A stretch of DNA of 64,000 nt from Methanobacterium sp. ERen5 (lineage in GTDB: Archaea > Methanobacteriota > Methanobacteria > Methanobacteriales > Methanobacteriaceae). How positions within the stretch are numbered: the stretch's first letter is position 1; every line of letters begins with the position of its first letter. Below the pieces are notes generated by a model, which saw only the letters and a list, made by a program, of their open reading frames with translations, was not told the DNA's origin and did no database searches. The stretch is from NCBI GenBank assembly GCA_024167805.1, contig CP099988.1, positions 2,280,001 through 2,344,000 on the forward strand. The letters are read 5' to 3'. Of the stretch, positions 41,556 through 52,159 are shown one piece after another. The position numbers were made by a program, and so were the translations under genes.

Positions 41556-41685
41556 TTAGCTTTTAATAGTTTTTCTGTAAGATCGGACTTCAGAATGATG
41601 CTGTTTTTATAAAACCCATATTTTCATAATGCTATCTTGACCAGTTTAGATATTAGGATCTAAAAAAAGGAGAAAGTGATTTGTT

Positions 41686-43644
41686 TTATTTAACTGTTTT
41701 GAATTTTATTGAGTAGTTGGTGTTTAGTTTGTGTCCTGCTTTGTCTTTCACACTTCCTTTGGGTATGTAAAGCTGGTAGGTGGTGTTTCTATTGAGTGTA
41801 GTGTGTTTGAGGGTTAGGGTGTTTCCTTTGATGGTTGTGTTTAGTTTTACAAGTTTGCCCGAGCTCATGTTTTTGAGATATATTTTTCCTATGTTAATGT
41901 TTTTGTAGATGTTTTCATTGAATTTAACAGTTAATGCGTTGGTTCTTGAAACTTTACTAGCCTTGTTTTTTGGGTTTGATGAAATCACTTTGGGAACTAC
42001 AGGTGTGGTGATTATGTATGTTACTGTGTATTTAGAACTCCAGGATCCCTTTGAGTCAAGTGCTGAAAATCTCAATGTTGTTGTATTTTTTATTGTTAAT
42101 GGAGATGTGTAAATTTGTTTTGTTCTGCTGCTTTGTGGATCTGTTCCATCTGTGGTGTAATAGGTTTTTGTAGCTAATTTCGATGTCGTGGTTAGTGTAA
42201 CTTTTTGTGAACTGGTGTAGTGTCCGCTTCCCAAACTAGGACTTACTTTGGGTGGTAAGTAGGTTATGGTATATGTTTCAGTGACTGTTGGGGATATATT
42301 TCCGTTGGTTTCTACTTCATAGAATTTTAAATTACAACTACTTTGTATGAGTATGGGTGAGCTGTACTTTTTCCAGGTGCCGATGTTTTTGGGATCATCG
42401 ATTTTATAGTAAATTGTCCCGGGATAATTTGATGAAAGACTGACTTGTCTGGAACCCATATAGTTACCACTGACAATACTGGCTGTCACATTAACATCAT
42501 TTATTGCATATAAATTGCAATCACTTCCGATGTATATGGTTCCGTCGGATCCTATTGCTGGAGATGAATCACTTATTCCTCCTGCTGTTGTATATGTCCA
42601 TTTGGTTGTTCCGTTGGGGTTTATTGAATATAGATTATAATCAGTGCCGCCTATGTATATGGTTCCATCTTTTCCTATTGTTGGAGAAGAATTTATTATA
42701 TCTTCTGTTTTGTATTTCCATTTGAGTGTTCCGTTTGGGTTTATTGCGTATAGGTTTTCATCAGCGCTTCCGATGTATATGGTTCCGTCTGTTCCTATAG
42801 CCGGAGATGAAACTATTATCTCGTCTCCGGTTTTATATTTCCATTTGAGTGTTCCGTTAGGATTTATTGCGTATAGGTTGTCATCGAAGCACCCGATGTA
42901 TATGGTTCCGTCTGAACCTATTGATGGAGAAGAGTATATCCTATTTCCAGCTGTGTATTTCCATTTAAGTGTTCCATTATTGTTTATTGCGTATAAATTG
43001 TTATCCTCGCTTCCGATGTATATGGTTCCGTCTGAACCTATGGCTGGAGATGAGTGTATCATACCCCCAATATTATATGTCCATTTGAGTGTTCCGTTTG
43101 GTTGTATTGCATACAGGTTGTTGTCAATACATCCGATGTATATGGTTCCGTCTGAACCTATTGATGGAGAAGAGTATATCTTATTTCCAGCTGTGTATTT
43201 CCATTTGAGTGTTCCGTTTGTGTTTAATGCGTACACATTGTCATCGCAGCTTCCGAAGTATATGGTTCCATCTGATCCAATTGCTGGGGATGAACTTATC
43301 ACTCCTCCTGTTGTGTATTTCCATTTGGTTGTTCCGTTGGGGTTTAATGCGTATAGATTATAATCAGTGCTGCCTATGTATATGGTTCCGTCTGTTCCAA
43401 TTGATGGAGATGAATATATCATATTTCCGGTTTTGTATTTCCATTTGGTGGCATTGGTTTGTGGTCCTGTGTACTGTGATTGCCCTGTATTGTTGTTGTC
43501 GTGGTGATACTTTGGTTGTGGAGTGTTTCCAAGGCTTGCAGCTGAAACTGCTCCTGATACAATAATAGATCCTACGAGTGCCAAAAATAAAAAAAGCATG
43601 ATCTTCATGAATTCTGTTTTATTATTTTTAATCTCTATTCTCAT
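41686..43644 (-). CDS. Secreted eight-bladed PQQ-like propeller protein with C-terminal Ig-like domains
   Basis: 652 residues. Signal peptide (IMLFLFLALVGSIIVSGAVSAA), entry motif (PQPKYHHDNNNTGQSQY), eight blades of about 40 residues each with SSPAIGSDGTIYIGS and NLYAINPNGTLKW (about 70-390), a chitobiase-C-like domain (VSPSLGSGHYTSSQKVTL, TYYTTDGTDP), and a Big_5 domain (SSNPKNKASKVSRTNALTVKF, GSVKDKAGHKL). No enzyme residues recognised; probably a wall-bound adhesion or carbohydrate-binding protein. ATG 43644 is only 1 nt after GAGGGGG; ATA 43638 has 7-nt spacing. Confidence 0.85.
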   Translation of the reverse strand: MRIEIKNNKTEFMKIMLFLFLALVGSIIVSGAVSAASLGNTPQPKYHHDNNNTGQSQYTGPQTNATKWKYKTGNMIYSSPSIGTDGTIYIGSTDYNLYALNPNGTTKWKYTTGGVISSSPAIGSDGTIYFGSCDDNVYALNTNGTLKWKYTAGNKIYSSPSIGSDGTIYIGCIDNNLYAIQPNGTLKWTYNIGGMIHSSPAIGSDGTIYIGSEDNNLYAINNNGTLKWKYTAGNRIYSSPSIGSDGTIYIGCFDDNLYAINPNGTLKWKYKTGDEIIVSSPAIGTDGTIYIGSADENLYAINPNGTLKWKYKTEDIINSSPTIGKDGTIYIGGTDYNLYSINPNGTTKWTYTTAGGISDSSPAIGSDGTIYIGSDCNLYAINDVNVTASIVSGNYMGSRQVSLSSNYPGTIYYKIDDPKNIGTWKKYSSPILIQSSCNLKFYEVETNGNISPTVTETYTITYLPPKVSPSLGSGHYTSSQKVTLTTTSKLATKTYYTTDGTDPQSSRTKQIYTSPLTIKNTTTLRFSALDSKGSWSSKYTVTYIITTPVVPKVISSNPKNKASKVSRTNALTVKFNENIYKNINIGKIYLKNMSSGKLVKLNTTIKGNTLTLKHTTLNRNTTYQLYIPKGSVKDKAGHKLNTNYSIKFKTVK

Positions 43645-43720
43645 TCCCCCTCGTTTAATAAAAAATTTTTTTGAAAAAATTTTCAGGGTCTTGATATTTT
43701 TTTGATATCCAACTATTATC

Positions 43721-43744
43721 TTAGTATCTTATAAGACACTATAA
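43721..43744. promoter_or_regulatory. Propeller-family palindrome, copy 2
   Basis: Sequence with core GTATCTTATAAGACAC between TTA and TATAA ends; 77 bp upstream of the complete propeller gene on the minus strand. Same element as at 41241, 49464 and 63354. Confidence 0.75.
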
Positions 43745-43894
43745 TTTGATGTTATTGATGATTATCATATTTAAATTTTGTTAAGAAAAAAAGCAGATAT
43801 CCATTAAAAGTTTCTCAAAACTCAAATAATAATGAAAAACATCCCTTTTTGATTACCCAGTAAAATATTTGAAAATATTTGTTCCAAAAACAAA

Positions 43895-46120
43895 CTAGAT
43901 TGGCATCATAAAAACACTAAATTGAAAAATATAGTACATTCGATTTATGAACCCTCTTGAAAAATACAAACAATAATCCAAATCGAACACATCTTCACAC
44001 TCAATGATTAGGCGATTTAAACTATTTGGATTCCTTTTATTTAGGGATCCATTTTTTATAGATTTTTCAAATTCTTTTTTGTAGCTGATTTCTTCAAATG
44101 TGATGATGAACTCTGTTCCATGATCTCTCTTGATGGTGATGTTACCTTCCAGCTGTTCTGTTAAGTTAAAAACCAGAAGAAGCCCCAAACTATCCAACTT
44201 GTTAACATTTACTTTGGGCATACCAACACCGTTGTCACTTACGATGAGCTGATACTTACCCTCCATATATTTGAGTGATACCAATATTTCTCCAATCTTT
44301 TTAGTTGGAAATGCATATTTCAGACTGTTGGATACTAGTTCACTTATTATAAGTCCGCATGGAACTGCAGTATCTATGTTCAAACTCAGATCTTCAATGT
44401 CGTACACTGGTTTGATGTGGGTGTTGTTGGCATTGTAGGAATAAAACAGGTTGGATACCAAGCTTTGGATGTAATCTGCAAAATTTATTTGTGAGAGATC
44501 CTTGGACTGGTACAGTTTTTCATGGATAATGGCCATGGATCTCACACGATTCTGGCTTTCCTTGAGAATATCAAGGGCTTCTTCATCGTTGACATATTTT
44601 GTCTGGAGGCTTAAGAGGCTTGAAATAATCTGCATGTTATTTTTTACCCGGTGGTGTATCTCCTTAAGCAGAATATTCTTTTCTTTGAGGGAGGATTTGA
44701 TCTGATTTTCAGCTGTTTTACGTTCAGTTATATCCATGAGTGATACTAACTGTTTTTTTGTGCCGGGAATAGTAACTACGGTCACAAGCAGATCCTTTAT
44801 TTCTCCATTTTTATCCATTCCCTTTGTTTCGTATTCCTGGGTACGTTTATCAGGATCATTTTTAATTTTGCAGTATCCTTTAATCCCTTCATTTTCTTCT
44901 TCAATGGCAAAATCAGTCCATTTTTTCTTGCCTTCGATCTCTTCCTTTGAGTATCCAGTTAATACTTCAACCTGGGAATTAACCCTTGAAATTGTCATGT
45001 CATGTTCGATCATCAACATGGAAGTTCCAGTATTTTCGAAGATGGCCCTGTAATATATTTCATTTTCAAGAGCTGTTTTTTCTGCGATTTTACGGGATTC
45101 AATTTCCTTTTGAGCCAGGGTTAACAAATTTTTATTTTCCCTTAAAGTGATGAACTGACGTATGATAACCAGGAAGATTATGATTCCAACCACAATTTCT
45201 ATTAGAACGTAATTTTCAGCGGACTGATTAGGATTGGCCCATACAAGCACTATGAATACAATTAACACCCATATGTATGGTAAATATGAAGTTGGGTTGT
45301 ATTTTTGTATTCTAGTCAACAGTTGGGAGTATCTGCTTATATCTAATTTTTCAGGGGTGGCCTGTAAAAATGCTGCCAATCCAACCAAAACAAAACTTAT
45401 TATCCATCCTGTGTCCAAAAAACCGCCGGATACATAGGTTCCCTGTAATGTTTGAAATGCAAAAATAATATCCGTCACTATCATGACCAGTATGCTCAGG
45501 CTTAGAAATAGTATGGGCATGAACTGTTCATGGTACTTACTGTAGATCCCCCTCAATAAAACAAAGAACAAGAGGAAATCAAAAACAATGTAAATGATGG
45601 ATATTATATCTACAAATGAACTTTCTCCATTTGAGAGAGTGGGGAATATTAAAAATGTCCAGAATGTGAGTCCTACTGAAATAATTATTATCGCCATGTC
45701 TAAAAATATTTTAAGTTTTTCAGTTTTAGTAAATGAAAATCTGGACAGATAATAGATACCCACTGCAAAGAGTGGATAATAGATTAAATAGAATCCATCT
45801 GCAATTGAGGGAAATGGAGATTGATGAATTCCAATTTCTAATATGGCCCATACAATATCTCCAACGGTGTAGAAAATAAATGCAAATCCTATGAACATCC
45901 AGGCCATCTGCACTTTTTTACCATATTTGAAGGAACGGGCAGTTGCATAAAATAGGGTCAAAACAACCAGTAAATCAATTAATATGGGGAAAATATCTCC
46001 AAAAATCATCATCAAAGTTGAGTTATTTTCAAGTAGCACTGTGAAGAGTACTGAACAGATCACAATCAATAATGCTATGATAAAACTAGTTTTGATGGAA
46101 ATTAAAGGTTTATTAACCAT
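43895..46120 (-). CDS. Membrane PAS sensor histidine kinase (HisKA_2)
   Basis: 741 residues, intact. About nine to ten N-terminal membrane helices (1-330; [14 protein letters not shown] is a motif of this sensor region), a coiled stretch, one PAS domain ([19 protein letters not shown]), HisKA_2 with [18 protein letters not shown], and HATPase_c ([16 protein letters not shown]). After the ATPase there is an unusual tail of about 65 residues (from [12 protein letters not shown] to FMMPI) without a known domain. The kinase core is close to that of the 2051-5821 protein. Stimulus unknown; no response regulator adjacent. Confidence 0.9.
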   Translation of the reverse strand: MVNKPLISIKTSFIIALLIVICSVLFTVLLENNSTLMMIFGDIFPILIDLLVVLTLFYATARSFKYGKKVQMAWMFIGFAFIFYTVGDIVWAILEIGIHQSPFPSIADGFYLIYYPLFAVGIYYLSRFSFTKTEKLKIFLDMAIIIISVGLTFWTFLIFPTLSNGESSFVDIISIIYIVFDFLLFFVLLRGIYSKYHEQFMPILFLSLSILVMIVTDIIFAFQTLQGTYVSGGFLDTGWIISFVLVGLAAFLQATPEKLDISRYSQLLTRIQKYNPTSYLPYIWVLIVFIVLVWANPNQSAENYVLIEIVVGIIIFLVIIRQFITLRENKNLLTLAQKEIESRKIAEKTALENEIYYRAIFENTGTSMLMIEHDMTISRVNSQVEVLTGYSKEEIEGKKKWTDFAIEEENEGIKGYCKIKNDPDKRTQEYETKGMDKNGEIKDLLVTVVTIPGTKKQLVSLMDITERKTAENQIKSSLKEKNILLKEIHHRVKNNMQIISSLLSLQTKYVNDEEALDILKESQNRVRSMAIIHEKLYQSKDLSQINFADYIQSLVSNLFYSYNANNTHIKPVYDIEDLSLNIDTAVPCGLIISELVSNSLKYAFPTKKIGEILVSLKYMEGKYQLIVSDNGVGMPKVNVNKLDSLGLLLVFNLTEQLEGNITIKRDHGTEFIITFEEISYKKEFEKSIKNGSLNKRNPNSLNRLIIECEDVFDLDYCLYFSRGFINRMYYIFQFSVFMMPI

Positions 46121-46438
46121 ATTTAAATCATTCCTGAGTTAATTAAATCTGATAAATGTATAGGCAATTTATTCAATCACAAAATAGACTATGTATTATA
46201 GTTAGATTTCATATTTAATTAAATCTTTTTCTTTTATTTATGATCCAGCTATTGTGATGAAAATGTGAACCTGCTGAAATAGCCGCAGAATAACCATTAT
46301 TTATAAACTTATGTGTTTGCATTTTTACTTTGAATGTAAAAATTTGATAAAAAAAAATGAAATTTATTTATTTTTAGTAGGAATTAGATTACTTAAATTA
46401 TACTTCACACCCTTAAAAACCTCTGGAGAAGAGTGGGT
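46121..46438. other. Intergenic stretch without recognised gene
   Basis: 318 bp, AT-rich, between the kinase start and the 3' end of a TetR gene. It should hold the kinase promoter; no palindrome or RNA element was recognised. Confidence 0.4.
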
Positions 46439-47065
46439 CTATGGACTATTTTTTTCCATAAATTTGATAATAGAATCTTCTTCTGCACCCAAAATCCGCT
46501 CAATGAAATAAAATATGGCCATGAATTTTCTCTTAAATTCCAGAGAATTGGAGTCAAGATCTTCTATTCCTTGAAGTATGCTCATTGTTCCCATATATAC
46601 ACCAGCAGCTTCTTCAGGATACTTAATATTGAAAACACCTTCTTCAATACCCTGTTTAATTATACGTGTAATTAATCCACCAGTTTCCTGTGGAATCCTT
46701 TGTACAAGCTTCATACGTAGATGAACATTATTTTCTTCTTGAAGACGACGCATTATGCTCTTATGACCACCTGGAAATGACAAAGTAAATGGGTATACAT
46801 TCATCAATTTTTCTAATGCTGTTAAATCTTTCTGATTGACCATATTTTCCATATCTTCAATAAGGATAGAAATATATTCATCAATAATTGCTTCAAGTAT
46901 TGCTTCTTTGGATTTGAAATAATAATAAAAAGTACCCTTCACTACACCCACTTTTTTCGCTATTTCAGATACTTCCACCTGTTCATATCCTTTTTCTATA
47001 AATAATTCTTCTGCAGCGTTCATTAGTTCCTTGCGCCTTATTTCAGGTTTTTTAGATACCCGCAT
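46439..47065 (-). CDS. TetR/AcrR family transcriptional regulator
   Basis: 208 residues, intact. HTH: LMNAAEELFIEKGYEQVEVSEIA, KKVGVVKGTFYYYFKSKEAIL. The C-terminal ligand domain is about 150 residues. It follows the ABC exporter genes on the same strand with an 83-bp gap that holds its own small inverted repeat at 47087-47107. Likely represses the exporter operon. Confidence 0.9.
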   Translation of the reverse strand: MRVSKKPEIRRKELMNAAEELFIEKGYEQVEVSEIAKKVGVVKGTFYYYFKSKEAILEAIIDEYISILIEDMENMVNQKDLTALEKLMNVYPFTLSFPGGHKSIMRRLQEENNVHLRMKLVQRIPQETGGLITRIIKQGIEEGVFNIKYPEEAAGVYMGTMSILQGIEDLDSNSLEFKRKFMAIFYFIERILGAEEDSIIKFMEKNSP

Positions 47066-47086
47066 GAATTTTCCACCAATATAGAA

Positions 47087-47107
47087 TCTTAGTTGTTTTA
47101 TCTAAGA
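47087..47107. promoter_or_regulatory. Weak inverted repeat upstream of TetR gene
   Basis: TCTTAG (47087-47092) and CTAAGA (47102-47107) with a 9-nt spacer, 22 bp before the TetR start. Possible autoregulatory site, but short arms in AT-rich DNA. Confidence 0.35.
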
Positions 47108-47148
47108 AATTATATATAATAAGGTTTTGTATGAGAGTTATATAACCA

Positions 47149-47877
47149 TTATCTTTTAGTCCGCCATCTAAAACATAAAACCCCTAATATGAAAAATAAC
47201 AACGTATAACCAATAACCAAATATAAAGTTATGGCAATGCTACTCAATCCATATCCATTCAAAACTGCCCGGGTTGTGTCAATGGCATAAGCAAAAGGAA
47301 GAGCATATCCAATAGCTGCAAATACGCCCCCAACCATTTTTAAGTTCATCCAAACTCCACCAAATAGGGATATTATAATTATAACTCCAGATGCTAAGCC
47401 CGGGGCCTGTTTTTCTGAAAAAAGAGATCCAATTATCATCCCTATTCCAATACATGCAATGGATATTATAAATAGAATAAATAAAGCAAGTAAAATGCTT
47501 AGATTTAATGTAACTCCATAAATAATTCCAACGGTGAAACAAACTGCAATTTGAAGTAATGCTATCGGTAAGAATGGCAAAGTGTAGGATAAAATAAAAT
47601 CTGTTGGTTTAAGTGGTGCTGTTAAAAGCCTAGATAAAAATGCGCTTTCACGATCTTTTGCTAAAAGCATGGATGAAAACAGTGTTAAAAATCCAAAACT
47701 AAATACAGCAACTGCAGGTGTAAGTGAATTTGGAGTGAAAACTTCAACGGGTGCATTTTTGCCTATGGAAACAAAAAGCACCAGAAGAATAGCAGGCATT
47801 GCTACTCCTAGAGTGATAGAAACTGGATCACGATATATTTCTTTCATGTTTCGGCTAGTTAAAGTGAGAAATCTCAT
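47149..47877 (-). CDS. ABC-2 family drug exporter permease
   Basis: About 242 residues from ATG 47877 (MRFLTLTSRNMKEIYRDPVSI). Six membrane helices in the ABC-2/DrrB plan, with AKDRESAFLSRLLTAPLKPTDFI between helices 2 and 3, a typical elbow of this family. The start overlaps the ATPase stop (ATGA). Exports drugs or lipids with the 47874-48817 ATPase. Confidence 0.88.
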   Translation of the reverse strand: MRFLTLTSRNMKEIYRDPVSITLGVAMPAILLVLFVSIGKNAPVEVFTPNSLTPAVAVFSFGFLTLFSSMLLAKDRESAFLSRLLTAPLKPTDFILSYTLPFLPIALLQIAVCFTVGIIYGVTLNLSILLALFILFIISIACIGIGMIIGSLFSEKQAPGLASGVIIIISLFGGVWMNLKMVGGVFAAIGYALPFAYAIDTTRAVLNGYGLSSIAITLYLVIGYTLLFFILGVLCFRWRTKR

Positions 47878-48817
47878 TTGATCATCTCCTTTCCAGTAAT
47901 ACTTAAAAACACATCTTCTAAAGATGGTTCTTCCATGGAAAACCATTCGATCTTTGCTCCATTCGAACGAATATAATCGACTATTTCATCAAAATTGAAT
48001 TCCTTTGCTTTTATCTCAATTCCATCATCAATTTCTTTTACATTAAGATACATCTTCCTCAAACCTTCGATACAAGTAGAAGAAAGTTTTTGAGCCTTAA
48101 TTATCAAGGTCTTAATTTTATAGACATTATCCTTAAGCTCTTCAGGCGTGCCCATTGCTATTATGTTACCTTCGCTAATTATAGCAACTCGATCAGCGAG
48201 TGCATCTGCTTCCTCAAGATAATGAGTAGTTAAAATGATTGTTTTTTCTCTTTGAGGTGCTTAATCTGCTTCCAAATCGTTTTTCTTGCTTGTGGGTCTA
48301 AACCCAATGTGGGTTCATCAAGAAAGAGTACTGGAGGATCAGAAATCAGTGCCATCGCAATACTTAACCTTCGTTGCATTCCTCCTGAAAAATTTTGGAC
48401 CTGTTCATTTGCTCTTTCCGTTAACCCCATTAATTCTATGAGTTCTTTAGCTCTCTTTTTCGTTTCTTCTTTTTTCAGACCATTTATTCCACCTATTAAC
48501 ATAAGATTCTCCCAAGCTGTCAAATGGCTAGCAATAGCAGTTTCTTGTGGTGAAATATCAATAACTTCTTTTACTGCTGAAGGATTTTTATTTATGTCAT
48601 AACCCATGACAGTTGCAGTCCCAGCAGTTGGTTTTAGCAGACAGCAAAGCATTTGTATGGTTGTAGTTTTACCTGCACCATTAGGACCAAGTAAAGAGAA
48701 AACTTCACCTCTTTTAATCGCCAGATTGATGCTATTTACTGCTATTTGATCATTATATTTCTTAGTGAGACCAAAAATTTGAATTGAGTAATTATTTTCA
48801 TTTATTAAATAGTTCAT
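47874..48817 (-). CDS. ABC transporter ATP-binding protein, DrrA-like (frameshifted)
   Basis: About 314 residues joined. Walker A SLLGPNGAGKTTT, signature NFSGGMQRRLSIAMAL, Walker B VLFLDEPTLGLDP; after the break the H-loop region TTHYLEEADALADRVAII and a C-terminal regulatory part ending PSLEDVFLSITGKEMIK, as in DrrA. The break is a single missing base in T6 48242-48247. AGGAGGAC gives a strong SD. First gene of the exporter operon, right after the palindrome at 48833. Confidence 0.9.
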
Positions 48818-48832
48818 AATGTCCTCCTTTAT

Positions 48833-48848
48833 TGACTGATGTCAGTCA
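48833..48848. promoter_or_regulatory. Palindromic operator upstream of ABC exporter operon
   Basis: TGACTGATGTCAGTCA: perfect 7-bp arms with a 2-nt centre, 16 bp before the ATPase start, hence overlapping the 5' leader or start of transcription. Probable site of the TetR protein encoded at the end of the operon. Confidence 0.75.
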
Positions 48849-49028
48849 GTATTAATTTAACAATATTTAAATCTTTTCATTAACATTATTATCTTAATTC
48901 GTTAAATTGACTATTTTTAATCATATGGCCGTTATTATTGCGTATTTAAGTAAAATTTATATATTATCAATTTTCAAGCAGATAATCCGTTAATATAGGA
49001 ATATATTTAAAAAAAGAAATAAATGGGG

Positions 49029-49442
49029 TTAATATTTACCCGTTTTAAAATTTAAGGTGTATTTTGTATTTTTGTTCCCGGCCAGATCTTTAACTGAACC
49101 TGCAGGTATGTAAACCTGGTAGTTGTTTAAGCTTAACTTGCTGCTTGTCATCTTAATTGTTAACGTGTTTTTATTGAGTGTTTTTGTTATGGACATCAGT
49201 TTTCCAGTGCTCAAATTTTTAATGTATATCTTGGAGTATTTGATTCCCATCCTAACATTTTCACTGAATTTAATAGATATTGCAGAGGATAAAGACACTC
49301 CCTTGGAATTGTTAGTAGGCCTGGATTTGGTTACTCTTGGAACTGTTTTGTCTATGGTGTATTTTTGTGTGTAGATCTGGGATTTGTTTCCTGCCAGATC
49401 TATCATGAAATATTTGAGTACAGCTGTTTTTGAAATTTCCAA
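49029..49442 (-). pseudogene. Propeller-family 3' fragment (Big_5 domain) fused to family promoter
   Basis: 137 residues: from KTAVLKYFMIDLAGNKSQIYT to the end it matches the C-terminal chitobiase-C tail and Big_5 domain of the 53813 and 55717 proteins (SRPTNNSKGVSLSSAISIKF, IPAGSVKDLAGNKN). Signal peptide and all blades are absent. The family palindrome lies only 22 bp before TTG 49442, so an internal deletion joined promoter to 3' end. If translated it would be cytosolic. Confidence 0.8.
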
Positions 49443-49463
49443 ATCTTCATTTCATCCAAATAT

Positions 49464-49487
49464 TATAGCATCTTATAAGATACTATA
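49464..49487. promoter_or_regulatory. Propeller-family palindrome, copy 3 (best match)
   Basis: Core ATCTTATAAGAT with outer TATAGC and ACTATA; 22 of 24 positions symmetric. It stands in front of the 3' gene fragment at 49029-49442. Confidence 0.8.
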
Positions 49488-49674
49488 CTTACTGATATTA
49501 ATTGAGTGATCATATATAAATATTATTAATTAAAATTGGAAAAATCATATAAACATTCAAAGGTGCTAATAAAAAATAAAATATTGATCAGTTAACCCTG
49601 GGGATATAAAAAAATTGTTGAACACCTTAAAACTAGTTTTATATTTATTCTATGAAAGAATTTGAATCTAATGT

Positions 49675-50222
49675 TTACTGGATGAACAGTTTTAGATTAT
49701 AAATAAATTTGTTCAACAGATCTTCACGACTGGCATCTTCAGGTCCGAGATACATTCCAATGTTGTACATGTATACAAATGAAAATATGGTGAGTGTGAA
49801 TGCTTGATAATCTATTTTTTTGTTAGGAATGTGGGTTTCAAGCTGTTTACTTATGTCCACAACACATTCCTTCAGAATTGGTCCCACTACTTTTCTATTC
49901 TGGTTAAATATTATCCTAAAAAATTCTAAGTTATTCCAAACAAATTTCACCAGTTCTCGGACATAAGTATCTAAAAATTCTTCAGGGTCTTTATATTCAT
50001 TATCATTAAATAATATGGTAGTTGCATCTTCATTCAATTTTTCCATACCGTACTTCATGACTTGATCAAAGAGATTCTGCTTATTTTTAAATTTTGTATA
50101 CAAAGTCATCTCAGTAAAACCTGCATTATCTGCTATAACCCGCGTAGTAGCACCGCCATAACCCTTTTCACTAAATAATTTTAATGCAGCATCTAAAATT
50201 TTTTTTCAGTTTTATCTGTCAT
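49675..50222 (-). CDS. TetR/AcrR family transcriptional regulator (frameshifted)
   Basis: About 182 residues joined. Starting at ATG 50222: MTDKTEKKILDAALKLFSEKG, then YGGATTRVIADNAGFTEMTLYTKF completes the HTH; the long frame encodes the ligand domain (FVWNNLEFFRIIFNQNRKV, FTLTIFSFVYMYNIGMYLG). One base is missing in the T8 run 50199-50206. No obvious target gene next to it. Confidence 0.82.
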
Positions 50223-50626
50223 ATAAATCAAAATTTTTTAGTCTTAAATTTTCTAAGATCATTTTAATACTTTTTATATTGATAATATGTTTTTAATGGG
50301 TATGAATATTCAAAAACATCTGATAAGATGATATTATATTTGGAATATATTTAAAATTATTTGATCGGCAAATTCCAAACTGTAAATCTTAATTGTTTCT
50401 ATTACTCCCTAACAATTTCAAAGAGTGGAAATTGTTTAGAATAAAAAAAATCGAAATCTTAAATCATCTATAATTAATTTTAGAAATTGTTAAATTTTAT
50501 AAAACATATTCTTTTTTCTTTCATTGGTGTCTTATTTGAGTTTCAACAGTTTTACACTCAATTATATGTTTTGTGTGTACTAAAAGGGAATTTAAATAAA
50601 TTTGTGGGATACTTGTTAATATGAAG
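50223..50626. other. Intergenic stretch before tRNA-Lys 3' end
   Basis: About 400 bp, very AT-rich, no gene-like frame. The frame covering the tRNA itself is a shadow. Confidence 0.4.
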
Positions 50627-50700
50627 CGGGCCCGACGGGAATTGAACCCGCGGCAACTCGGTTAAGAGCCGAGCGCTCTGCCAGACTGAGCTACGGGCCC
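50627..50700 (-). tRNA. tRNA-Lys (anticodon CTT)
   Basis: Acceptor GGGCCCG / CGGGCCC, discriminator G, D arm GCTC...GAGC, anticodon stem CTCGG/CCGAG with loop CTCTTAA giving CTT, T arm GCGGG-TTCAATT-CCCGT. 74 nt, no CCA encoded, no intron. Confidence 0.96.
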
Positions 50701-50974
50701 CTGAAAATAAAATACAATTCATTGGAATAAGTCCAATACATAACATTCAATATCATGACTATTAAAGTTTTCTATTTCACTAAGGATGGTGAAAATACAA
50801 ATATTCGCCAAATATGACCTAAAGGCTGAAACTATACAATATAAAGATGGGAATGTGTGATTGTTTCCAAATTATATCGGAGAAAGGGTAGTAAAATGTT
50901 TATCTGCATATTTTCCCATTTAAAAATAATCAGATCAATATTTAAAAAAAGAATATGTAAATTAGATCCTGCCT

Positions 50975-51859
50975 TTAGTTGAGGTCTAATTTGATTGTAC
51001 CTATCTTTGGTGCCAGGTAATTGTAGAGTATGGCTATAAGTGCTGTTTCAATGAAGTAGATTATGAAGTTACTTATGAACTCTGCGTAGTTGTGTGATAG
51101 GATACCTGTTATGATTCCCATGATCAGGTAGACCAGTGCTACTGCCAGTGCAGTTGGAATCACAGGTATGTGTTTGATTTCATAGAGTGATTCTCGGATG
51201 GATGCAAATTCTATGTTTATTTTAGCTACCCTAGTTACTATGTAGTTGTAGAATATTGCAAACAATGCGTTTCCGATGAAGGTTATCACAAATGCGAATA
51301 TGGGTAGTCCAATTATCAGGGCCACAGAGAGTATTATTCCTATGGAACCGAAATTTGTACCTGCTGGTATGGCTGATCCTGTGACGTTTGTGAAGTTACC
51401 TACTATGCCTGCTGCATCCGGTGTTGATCCTATGAGGGATAGTATTGGTGAAGCAATTGCTGTAAGTACCAGTCCTATTATAAATGCCCAGATTGCACTT
51501 ATGGCTGAGAGTATGAGTGCAAATGATACTTCTGGAATCTTTTCTATTTCATTTCCATTCATGCCCAGTTTTATTCCGCCGAGTCTTGGTACAAGTGCAT
51601 TGTAGAGTATGACTGAGAAGAAGCTCACTGCAATTGTGCTGAAAAATCCTAATATTGGAAGGAGTATGATCAAAGGTATTCCAATACCTGTTACCAAGTT
51701 GAAGGATCCAAAGTCGGATGCAACTCCAGTGACCTGAACTATGGCCATTGCAACCAATATAACAACGGCTGCAATAAATCCTAATATTCCGTATATTGAA
51801 GCTGACATTTTGGTAAATGGTGTCAGTTCAACAGATTTAATTTCTTTTATATCTACCAT
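50975..51859 (-). CDS. Hypothetical six-helix membrane protein
   Basis: About 294 residues from ATG 51859 (MVDIKEIKSVELTPFTKM), chosen because GGGGAC precedes it. Internal duplication: two halves each contain long helices and an ILYNxLxPRxGxIKL-like motif (VILYNALVPRLGGIKLGMN; AILYNYLAPKIGTIKLDLN), plus FYNYIVTRVAKINIEF. Family unknown to me; an integral membrane protein. Confidence 0.7.
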   Translation of the reverse strand: MVDIKEIKSVELTPFTKMSASIYGILGFIAAVVILVAMAIVQVTGVASDFGSFNLVTGIGIPLIILLPILGFFSTIAVSFFSVILYNALVPRLGGIKLGMNGNEIEKIPEVSFALILSAISAIWAFIIGLVLTAIASPILSLIGSTPDAAGIVGNFTNVTGSAIPAGTNFGSIGIILSVALIIGLPIFAFVITFIGNALFAIFYNYIVTRVAKINIEFASIRESLYEIKHIPVIPTALAVALVYLIMGIITGILSHNYAEFISNFIIYFIETALIAILYNYLAPKIGTIKLDLN

Positions 51860-52159
51860 TTTTCTAGTCCCCAAATTATTTTTTTAGTTTTTAACCCAAG
51901 GGAATTTTTATTAAAAAATTAATTCCCCTTTAAAACTATTTCATTTTATTTAATCAATTCTTGATTACTTAATTCTTGTTTAAACACTTAAAAGTAGTTA
52001 TTCCAAAATTTGATCAGCTTTCACTCTTTTTTCCCTCCAAATTCAAACCAAATTTTTCAGATCAACAGAACATAAACTATATAATAAATCTTTGAATGTC
52101 AAATGAGAGTCAATCAATAAAAAAAATAGTAATCAATGAATAAAGAAATAGCTTGTTTT

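Noticed and set aside
42504..43565. Long plus-strand open frames opposite the propeller gene (up to 239 codons)
   Set aside because: They arise from the antisense reading of the repeated blade codons; no SD or signal peptide, and the same happens opposite the 61316 gene.
50558..50746. 62-codon frame overlapping tRNA-Lys
   Set aside because: It runs through the tRNA gene and has no SD.
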